Shown here in pieces: positions 56,589 through 64,000 of a DNA stretch of 64,000 nucleotides. Position numbers and translations under genes: made by a program. The stretch lies in contig CM121342.1 of assembly GCA_051530055.1 (NCBI GenBank), forward strand, positions 8,804,001 through 8,868,000, given 5' to 3'. Source of the stretch: Neoechinorhynchus agilis. Lineage: Eukaryota > Acanthocephala. The notes under the pieces are model-generated. The model worked only from the letters and a program-made list of their open reading frames with translations. It ran no database searches and had not been told where the DNA came from. Each line of letters starts with the position of its first letter. The first letter of the stretch is position 1.

Positions 56589-57470
56589 GCTTTTAGTCTC
56601 GTCATGGTTTCGATTTCCATTTATTGAAGAGAGAACGAGATATCAGTAGCGATCAGTGGTTTAATCTTCAAAGAATATCGAGGGATCCACCGACTGTAGT
56701 AAGCAAAAAATCCAAGCATGTGCTTCAGGATAGCTTTGTTCGTCGGGATCGGAAGTTTGTCTAATGGTTTTAAGCGAGAAGGATCCGGTTTCAGGCTTGT
56801 TTTAGTTAACACGGCTATCGCAAATCGATATTTTTGGATATCATCGTAGTTATTCGCTTTTTGTTTGGCCAACATTTCAGAAAAATGTTAAAGTATTTTT
56901 AATTTTTCGTGCAGTTCTGCGGTGACTGCGAACCATGTACCATCCATAAGGGAAGCCAAACGAATTCAATGAATCCTAGATTATTACTTTTCTTTTTTAT
57001 ATACATAATAATTTGCATTTTTTTTGTGATGTTGCTTTGAGCAATGTGCGGTTCCAGTCTCCCTATTTTTGACACCCAGAGCATATCGGAAAGTTAAAGT
57101 CGCCCATCCTGAAAATTATATTGGACGAAAAATTAATTTCCATCCGATTGAAAAGCATCTTTCCTTGTAATTACGGAAACATGGCTCTCATCCCATAGCA
57201 AATTATCTACCTTTTTTCCAAACTTTCAAGCTTTTCACCTCACAAGGGACTTCCGAAACAGGGGGAGGCATATCGATCTTCATCCGCGCCTCTCTCCCTT
57301 ACTATTGCTCTGCACCCTACCTTTTCATCTCCGACGATCTTGAATGGCTACACATCCAACTTCATCTCTCCTCCGCAATGGCCAACGTGAGATCTCTATT
57401 GCTGGCCTTTATCGCCCTCCTTCCTCAAACATCCCCAACACACTTCAATAAATAGACCACCTTGAAATAA
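56589..57470 (+). mobile_element. Chimeric Gypsy/LINE B unit, copy 1
   Basis: This segment recurs almost unchanged at 60599-61480 and in part at 63623-64000. It joins a Gypsy RT/RNase H-side fossil fragment (minus, 56621-56875, TNKAILKHMLGFFAYYSRWI), a shared non-coding stretch, and a family B APE fragment (plus, from about 57160, VITETWLSSHSKL, NGQREISIAG region) that stops at 57470. The Gypsy part is a broken fossil. Confidence 0.75.
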
Positions 57471-57477
57471 AATTTTA

Positions 57478-58100
57478 GAAGAGTGAGATTTAAGAATAAA
57501 TGTTTGAAGTCCTCCAGAAAATCCAATGTGCTGATTGGTTGACGTGGAGCGAGGGAGAAGAACATGAGAATCATAATTATCGAAGAGAAGCATTTTAGAA
57601 AAGCCGGTTTCTTGAAAACACAGCATGTTAACATAGTTATCAACTACACAAGGAGTAAGAAAATTAGGAAGACTAGAAGCCCTAGAGGCATTATATGTGA
57701 TGAAAGAGAAAGGACATTCCTTATAATTGGAACAAGTCATTAAATGAATTTAGGACGTTTGGAATCTATAGATTCCAAGTTACGCAAAGATGGGGAAATA
57801 TCTCTTTTATAATTTTCACAATCGATCCAGTTATTAAAGTTAAATAATCTAGAAAAATTGTCGGAGGTAGAGTCTGGTGTAGAAAGATTTTGCAGTTTGT
57901 GAAGGATCAAAGTAAGGATGTACATAAGTAATGAAATTTCTTTATCGGGATAAAGTTGAGAAGTATTAATGGAAGATTTTAAACTATCAAGAAAGGATTT
58001 TTCCGGAGGTTTGGAGGGAAGTTTAGGCTTGTGACCATCAGGGGAAGGTTGAGTCTTCGACTCCTTAGAGGAAAAACCGTCCGAAGAGAAAGAATCTTAA
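57478..58100 (-). mobile_element. LINE family A, ORF1-ORF2 junction part (inverted)
   Basis: Minus strand: FSSDGFSSKESKTQPSPDGH and FNFNNWIDCENYKRDISPSL, NLESIDSKRPKFI, then FITYNASRASSLPNFLTPCV and MLCFQETGFSKMLLFDNYDS of the APE start. It matches 21.44-22.03 kb in the longest copy. Cut on one side by family B sequence (57470) and on the other near 58100. Confidence 0.75.
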
Positions 58101-58483
58101 CTAGTAATTGTATAGTGTCTATTGTGTGTGGCTGAATAAATAAATAAAAAATATATGTCGCGTAATTTTTTTGTTAAAAAAATTGCGCGCCGAACAATGA
58201 TCAAAATAATCAAGATTCCATTGATCCGTGGCCTCCGGATTACTATGGAGGGGGAAAGATGGATGTGGATTATAAGGTTAGCGATGGGGAAGGTAATAGG
58301 GAAGTTATGTTGAAGGATAACGTCATGGAGGAGGTGGTTTTAGAGAGTAATGGGTTGTCGGCCCCCCCCACCAAGGTGAATGTTCTGATTCAGTATTTAG
58401 AGGTGTTTTTCGGTTGCCGAGAAGGAGAGATGATTTTGTTTTGAAGATTAATAGAGGATTTAGGAGATTTAAGGGCAAGTAAT

Positions 58484-59014
58484 TTGACGAAGATTTATTT
58501 TTCGGAAGGTTTGAAACCTAATAACTTTAGTGGTGATAGAAGGTATCAGATTAAAAAATGTTTTAGGACCAAGTGGGCGGTGCTAATGATTTTCTTGGAA
58601 GTTGAAGGAATGAAACTATTTGAGGAGCTTCTTCGCAGTAAAAATATTAAGTATAAAAATATATCAAGGAAAGTGTCAGTTTTGGTGCTAAACCCTCCGC
58701 CGAATATGTCGAAAGATGAGTTTATATTATTCCAAAACACTTTTGGTCTTGTGCCAATTAAATATTTGAAAAGGAGTCCTTCTTCGGAGCCTCATGCTTT
58801 TCTGGCGTCGGGATCGCAGGATGAAGTGGACAAAGTCCAGGGAAGATATTTTGGGTTTATGGCATATTGGATTAATTTCGTATCCCGCCAGTCGGAGACG
58901 ATTTGTGATTATGTTTTAACTCAATGCACAAATTGTTGTAAATGGGGGCATACAAGTTTCCAATGTGCCAGTCAGGCTAAATGTATGAGATGTGGTGGCC
59001 CTCACAACAATTAA
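58484..59014 (+). CDS. LINE family A ORF1 protein (C-terminal half)
   Basis: 176 residues: NISRKVSVLVLNPPPNMSKD, LVPIKYLKRSPSSEPHAFLA, FGFMAYWINFVSRQSETICD and the first two zinc knuckles. It lines up throughout with the ORF1 at 20.59-21.45 kb (LSRRVTFLMRNPPQ, KLVKYLFRPNASSAYAIL). A stop follows the second knuckle. Confidence 0.65.
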   Translation: MTKIYFSEGLKPNNFSGDRRYQIKKCFRTKWAVLMIFLEVEGMKLFEELLRSKNIKYKNISRKVSVLVLNPPPNMSKDEFILFQNTFGLVPIKYLKRSPSSEPHAFLASGSQDEVDKVQGRYFGFMAYWINFVSRQSETICDYVLTQCTNCCKWGHTSFQCASQAKCMRCGGPHNN

Positions 59015-59792
59015 TTGCAGATCTTTGTATTCAGTTAAATGTGCAAGTTGTTTAGGAAATCATGAGGCATATAGGCGTACATGTACGGTAGCGCCGAGTT
59101 ATTGGAAGATGGCGGTTATAGTTGGTTTAAACGAAGGGTCTTCAAGGAGAGGATGAGGTTGGGAGAAATAATTTTCAGGTAGAAGATAAGGTTAAGTAGG
59201 GGTTGGAAATGCTTAAAGAGAGGGCTGGTAGTTTAAATAAGAAATTTGAGAAGGATAAAATAATTTGTGATTTATTGAATCAAGAATGCGGAAAATAATA
59301 AGGAGGTTTATGAGGTAATTAAACAGGTTCAGGAGAAATTTATGATGGGTAAGAGGTGTGCTTCAGGTGAAAAAGAGGATGAACCTGGTAATAAGGAGGA
59401 TGGGTTGTCATCGCATGGCCCGATTAGAAAGATGGGCAGGCATGTTAATGGTCGGCATAAAGGTCGTTGTCGCTAAATATTTTAAAATGTTTAATGTTAA
59501 TTTACTTACTTGTATGACGAATAATTTTATATTAATTTCCTATAATGTGTCTAGAGCCTTGGTTTTGTCAGAGAATATTTGTTTAGCGGGTCGACTAGAT
59601 GATGCGGACGTTATTTGCTTTCAAGAAACGGGAAATATGAATCTTGTTAATAGAGGTGATTTGATATCATTTACATTAATGCCCAGTGGAGGTGGAGTAA
59701 TCCATAAAAATATTGGTTTCGCAGGCGGACTACAGTCTTAGTCTTATGTTCATAAGAGATTTAGACCCAAGCTTTTATTTCTGGTAAAGCAC

Positions 59793-60530
59793 GTGTATTT
59801 TGCGGTCCAATTAATAGCGATCGAGAGGATGGGTGATTCATATCGTTTGAGTGGCCGATGGATTATTGCTAAGTTATATATTGCGCCAAGACTTACATGG
59901 TTTAAGAATAACAGAGAGGAGTGGTTTAAGACATGGGATACCGACATTATTGTAGGAGACTTGAACTCCAACGGGTTGAGTGGTTTCTCACATTGGGATG
60001 AAGAATACATTTTTCACCTCACTCCTTTCCCACCGTTTCATAATTATACAAAATCTGTACATTCCTTTTTGGACGTTTTTATATGTAAAAAAGAGTTAAA
60101 TATTCAGGTGAGAGTGTTGGGGCAGTTTCTTGAACAACTTAGGATGGGACACGATTTGATTATATTTCAGTTGGGACTTACGGATCTCAAATCAAGAGTC
60201 GTTTGGAATGATTCGACCAGGTTAGTTAATTTTAACAATTGCTTGCGGGCTGATATTTGCAAATTTTCGACAGTAAATTTGGAGGACTTAAATAAGATGA
60301 TATCTGCAGCATCTTCGATGAATTTAGTGATTTTTTCGCATATAAGGCGGCATAGACCGTCGAAAACGACGCAGTCATTTTATCGTAGTGCAAGAATTGC
60401 AGAGGCAGGGGGTTATGAAGGTTTGCGGGATCAATGGATGATTCGATTTTACAAAGAAATATTTATTGAAAGTATTAGGAAAGGTAGACTGAGAATAAGT
60501 GAGACTGGAGCCTTTTCTAAGAATTTCTAG
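59793..60530 (+). CDS. LINE family A APE endonuclease, C-terminal half, and linker
   Basis: An open frame of 245 residues. DTDIIVGDLNSNGLSGF holds the GD(F/L)N catalytic motif of APE nucleases and GHDLIIFQLGL the SDH-like end (H kept). The rest is the linker towards RT: STRLVNFNNCLRADICKFST, FYRSARIAEAGGYEGLRDQW. The N-terminal half (59500-59741) is in another frame. Confidence 0.65.
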   Translation: MYFAVQLIAIERMGDSYRLSGRWIIAKLYIAPRLTWFKNNREEWFKTWDTDIIVGDLNSNGLSGFSHWDEEYIFHLTPFPPFHNYTKSVHSFLDVFICKKELNIQVRVLGQFLEQLRMGHDLIIFQLGLTDLKSRVVWNDSTRLVNFNNCLRADICKFSTVNLEDLNKMISAASSMNLVIFSHIRRHRPSKTTQSFYRSARIAEAGGYEGLRDQWMIRFYKEIFIESIRKGRLRISETGAFSKNF

Positions 60531-60598
60531 AGTGTTATTCTAAATAGAAAGAGAACGGACTGGAAACTAAAAGCCTCAGATTGGATTGGGTCAGTCTC

Positions 60599-61480
60599 GC
60601 AGCTTTTAGTCTCGTCATGGTTTCGATTTCCATTTATTGAAGAGAGAACGAGATATGAGTAGCGATCAGTGGTTTAATCTTCTAAGAATATCGAGGGATC
60701 CACCGACTGTAGTAAGCGAAAAATCCAAGCATGTGCTTCAGGATAGCTTTGTTCGTCGGGATCGGAAGTTTGTCTAATGGTTTTAAGCCAGAAGGATCCG
60801 GTTTCAGGCTTGTTTTAGTTAACACGGCTATCACAAATCGATATTTTTGGATATCATCGTAGTTATTCGCTTTTTGTTTGGCCAACATTTCAGAAAAATG
60901 TTAAAGTATTTTTAATTTTTCGTGCAGTTCTGCGGTGACTGCGAACCATGTACCATCCATAAGGGAAGCCAAACGAATTCAATGAATCCTAGATTATTAC
61001 TTTTCTTTTTTATATACATAATAATTTGCATTTTTTTTGTGATGTTGCTTTGAGCAATGTGCGGTTCCAGTCTCCCTATTTTTGACACCCAGAGCATATC
61101 GGAAAGTTAAAGTCGCCCATCCTGAAAATTATATTGGACGAAAAATTAATTTCCATCCGATTGAAAAGCATCTTTCCTTGTAATTACGGAAACATGGCTC
61201 TCATCCCATAGCAAATTATCTACCTTTTTTCCAAACTTTCAAGCTTTTCACCTCACAAGGGACTTCCGAAACAGGGGGAGGCATATCGATCTTCATCCGC
61301 GCCTCTCTCCCTTACCATTGCTCTGCACCCTACCTTTTCATCTCCGACGATCTTGAATGGCTACACATCCAACTTCATCTCTCCTCCGCAATGGCCAACG
61401 TGAGATCTCTATTGCTGGCCTTTATCGCCCTCCTTCCTCAAACATCCCCAACACACTTCAACAAATAGACCACCCTTCCT
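60599..61480 (+). mobile_element. Chimeric Gypsy/LINE B unit, copy 2
   Basis: Nearly identical to 56589-57470. It includes the Gypsy fossil fragment (minus, 60682-60888) and the family B APE fragment, which here runs on into the rest of LINE B rather than stopping. Confidence 0.75.
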
Positions 61481-63480
61481 CAGATGACTTCATCATATTA
61501 TATGATTTTAACAAACTGCCGATCCAACCCTCACTCTCTCATCTTTCCCAACTCGTTACTTTCCCCACACGCTTCTCCTCCCGCCTTTATAAAATTTTCT
61601 CAAACATCAGGCAATACTCGTGCACTAGCAAACTTCCCCCGATCGCCTCGTCTGACCATTGTTCCATCCTTCTCTCCCCCACATCACCTCAAAAACGTTC
61701 CTTTCCCGATCCCTACGTTGTCTAGGATAAACGTGATCATCATACCCAATCCTTTGCTTCATGTGTCAATCCTCTCATCACGCAAAACCGCTCTACCATC
61801 TTTGGCACCAATCCCTCGATTGCAATGGGCTCTTTGTTAAATCTGATAGAATCTGCGATGGAGGCCTTCTTTCTTCGCAAAACAATACGAATCTCGAACC
61901 GCGACCCTCCATGGTTCTCGCCTTTTCTAAAAACCCTTCAAATCCAGGTCACCAAAGCTTTCCGGTCAGGTAATCCTGCTTACCCCTCCCTCCACTCCAC
62001 ACTGGCAAAACGCATCCGCATAGCCCGCAAATTATTCCTCTCATCCCGTCCGTTCCCATTCGAAACTGGTGGCGTGAAATAAAAAATGTCACTGGTCTTG
62101 GTAGATCCACCCCCTTCGCATCTCTCCCCAAATGTGATCTCCTCTCAATCCTTAACTCCATGAATAAAAACCTCTGTCCTCCCAAACCACCCATCCATTG
62201 TCCCAACTTCCCTCCTCACTTTTTGACCCGTCCATTCATACATGCCCTTTTCCTCAGTTTCCCCTCTCGAAATTCTAGGGATCCTTGAACGCCTGCCGCG
62301 CAATTCTTCCCATAATTCGACTATCCGAAATTGTGCCATTCGTTTCATCATCCCGGAACTTATCGATCCTCTAACGCACATAACGAACATTAGCTTTCTA
62401 TTGGGCACTTTCCCATCGTGTATTAAGGAAGCCCTGTCGTCCCCATACCCAAAAACGATAAGCCGATTTCCCCCACATCCTTTCGTCCCATCTCTATCCT
62501 CTCACCTTTCTCTAAAATCTTAGAAATTTTTTTTAAAGCCTGCCGACTTCCCTTCTTCCTCAAAAACATCTCCCCTTCCCAATTCGCTTTCCGTCCCAAT
62601 TACTCTTGTTCTGATGCCCTCCTCTGCATCTACGATACGCTTGTGCGCAGCTTAGATTCCAATCCAGAATAAACCGACCGTCTCGTGCAACTGGATATTT
62701 CCAGGGCGTTCGAGTCGGTAGCTCACTCCCTTCTCCTCCAATCATGTGCTTCCTTTGGCCTCCCAACTTGGCAACTCGCTTGGATTTCCTCTTTCCTCTC
62801 CAACCGCAAACAATATATCCAATATGGAACTTCTTGTTCCTCCCCTCTGCCCATATTTAAAGGGGTACCCCAAGGCGCCGTACTTTCCCCTCTCCTCTTT
62901 GACATTTTTCTAAATGACCTCCATCCCCTCGCTCCCTTTACCAAATATTTTCTTTATGCAGATGACCTCACAGTCATTACCATCGCATCTCTCTCCCTCT
63001 CCTTCTCCACACCATAAATTTATCCAAATTTTTGAGCTTGTCCCCCACAATTCCAAAAGCAATCTTATCTCCGCGCCTCTCCCTCTCCCCATCCAACGCT
63101 CCGCTGGACTTCACTCCCTCCCCTCGACGCCCACATCCACTCCATTTTTACTTCAACCCCCTCCGCAATTTTCTTCCCTCATCTCTAAATACTCTTCCTT
63201 CGTAAACACCCGTAAACCCAACCTTTTTCAGCCCCCCCTCGCTTCTACCACCCCCTACCAAAAATCTTTCTTCCCCCAAGCCCAATCTTTCCTTAATAAT
63301 CGGAGAACAAGGAAAGACTCCTAATCAGTCATCTCCTTTACAAAGCCTCCGATCCCACATCAACACCCCTTCAATAACCAGTCCCACCTCCCTCCCCTTC
63401 AACATCCGTCATCCATACAACGTTTAGCAAAGATAGATGCTGGCAAGTGTGTGGATCGTGCACTTCTTACATTAATAAAA
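61170..63480 (+). mobile_element. LINE family B, APE to RT and 3' part
   Basis: Jockey/CR1-like element. APE: VITETWLSSHSKL (near 61185), NGQREISIAGLYRPPSSNIP, FIILYDFNKLPIQPSLSHLS, LPPIASSDHCSILLS (61357-61725). Linker: FFLRKTIRISNRDPPWFSPF. RT: VSPLEILGILERLPRNSSHN, IPELIDPLTHITNISFLLGT, SQFAFRPNYSCSDALLCIYD, LDISRAFESVAHSLLLQSCA (motif A), FKGVPQGAVLSPLLFDIFLN (motif B) and KYFLYADDLTVI (YADD at 62955-62966). A serine/proline-rich thumb follows to about 63330, and an A/T-rich end near 63480. Frames change at least five times. ORF1 and the first APE residues are missing. Confidence 0.85.
62685..63017 (+). CDS. LINE family B reverse transcriptase palm
   Basis: 110 residues with all palm motifs in one frame: MQLDISRAFESVAHSLLLQS (catalytic Asp), KGVPQGAVLSPLLFDIFLND and FLYADDLTVITIASL (YADD). 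It is the best preserved RT active site of the window, but isolated by stops on both sides. Confidence 0.75.
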   Translation: MQLDISRAFESVAHSLLLQSCASFGLPTWQLAWISSFLSNRKQYIQYGTSCSSPLPIFKGVPQGAVLSPLLFDIFLNDLHPLAPFTKYFLYADDLTVITIASLSLSFSTP

Positions 63481-63489
63481 CGTGTTTAT

Positions 63490-63622
63490 ATATATTTATA
63501 TCTTCAATGGATGCCGGCATAACAGTTCCAATTTGGGCAATACGTCTTTAATTTCCCTCTTGACGTTCGAGCTCAGAACACAACTACCAAGCAGAGAGAA
63601 ATAGTCAGGCTCGATCAGTCGT
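63490..63622 (-). mobile_element. RLE-type LINE fragment (thumb)
   Basis: Minus strand: RLIEPDYFSLLGSCVLSSNV then KREIKDVLPKLELLCRHPLK, parallel to LVNPEELSYLGSCVFDSNVE and AEIGRIIPTLSLL of the element at 27.5-29.9 kb. A second, separate copy of that family, reduced to about 40 residues and trapped between LINE B and chimeric unit 3. Confidence 0.6.
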
Positions 63623-64000
63623 GTGACTGCGAACCATGTACCATCCATAAGGGAAGCCAAACGAATTCAATGAATCCTAGATGTTTTTTGATGTTCTTTT
63701 GAGCAATGTGCGGTTCCAGTCTCCCTATTTTTGGCACCCAGAGCATATCGGAAAGTTAAAGTCGCCCATCCTGAAAATTATATTGGACGAAAAATTTATT
63801 TCCATCCAATTGAAAAGCATCTTTCCTTGTAATTACGGAAACATGGCTCTCATCCCATAGCAAATTATCTGCCTTCCTTCCAAGCTTTCAAGCTTTTCAC
63901 CTCACAAGGGACTTCCGAAACAGGGGGAGGCATATCGATCTTTATCCGCGCCTCTCTCCCTTACCATTGCTCTACACCCTACCTTTTCATCTCCGACGAT
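63623..64000 (+). mobile_element. Chimeric Gypsy/LINE B unit, copy 3 (cut by window end)
   Basis: Starts at GTGACTGCGAACCATG, inside the unit, and has a deletion of about 37 bases near 63682 relative to the other copies. The family B APE fragment begins near 63820 and is still running at the window end. No Gypsy coding part is included. Confidence 0.75.

Larger units (their letters stand above)
58182..60598 (+). mobile_element. LINE family A, 5' half (ORF1, APE, RT linker)
   Basis: Begins ATTGCGC. ORF1 has DFVLKINRGFRRFKGK (near 58430) and a 176-residue frame (58484-59014) with the knuckle CTNCCKWGHTSFQC and CMRCGGPHNN; the third knuckle CASCLGNHEAYRRTC is in the next frame. A coiled-coil region follows. 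The APE part (59358-59741 and 59793-60530) contains LISYNVSRALVLSENICLAG, DADVICFQETGNMNL, GGGVIHKNIGFAGGLQS, DIIVGDLNSNG and GHDLIIFQLGL. The copy breaks off at 60598 in the RT linker (WKLKASDWIGSVS) where chimeric unit 2 begins. Unlike the 20 kb copy it has no C or CT tract. Confidence 0.85.

Overview
The window is nuclear DNA of an animal, AT-rich, intron-bearing and dominated by retrotransposon debris. The host-derived sequences that can be named all fit a metazoan: an intact nucleoside diphosphate kinase gene with two very short GT-AG introns (39 and 44 nt), a U1 snRNA gene with an exact splice-site-pairing 5' end, and relics of GAR1, O-GlcNAc transferase (OGT), an ABCC-type transporter and a LEDGF/HDGF-like PWWP-IBD protein. 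No prokaryotic operons, CRISPR arrays or organelle genes were seen. The species cannot be fixed from this window; the tiny introns suggest a small-bodied or compact-intron invertebrate lineage, but that is inference.

Layout. 0-7 kb: a fragment of the LEDGF-like family, a family A LINE ORF1 relic, two dispersed repeats and an inverted Penelope-like element (PLE). 7-13 kb: LINE relics, a Gypsy gag fossil, a 1.38 kb duplicated block and an RTE-like LINE. 13-20 kb: broken ABCC and OGT genes, and a 5'-truncated family A LINE inserted with a target-site duplication into a dispersed repeat. 20-25 kb: the longest family A LINE, preceded by a C299-G31-A26 tract and containing further C and CT tracts. 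25-30 kb: an inverted repeat block and a restriction-like-endonuclease (RLE) LINE. 30-33 kb: a Gypsy fossil with LTR remnants, immediately upstream of the intact NDPK gene. 34-38 kb: family A and family B LINEs joined by a scrambled junction. 40-45 kb: a Gypsy integrase fossil and an RTE LINE. 46-51 kb: the LEDGF-like relic, the second 1.38 kb block and U1. 51-56 kb: two PLE copies, a LINE relic, a small orphan ORF and the GAR1 pseudogene. 56.6-64 kb: a Gypsy/LINE chimeric unit present three times, with family A and B LINEs between the copies.

Names used here: family A is a LINE with a three-zinc-knuckle ORF1, APE endonuclease and RT; family B is a Jockey/CR1-like LINE with APE and RT; B2 is a diverged sub-family of B; R3 is a dispersed non-coding repeat of about 0.36 kb. 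Only NDPK and U1 look functional. The rest is a record of repeated retroposition: LINEs provide the machinery, and the apparently intronless OGT and GAR1 copies are the sort of by-product that machinery leaves. I found no clearly new molecular system. The points most worth following are the LEDGF-like relic family, the hairpin retroposon inside GAR1, the C/G/A tract, the hammerhead-like cores and the tiny NDPK introns.
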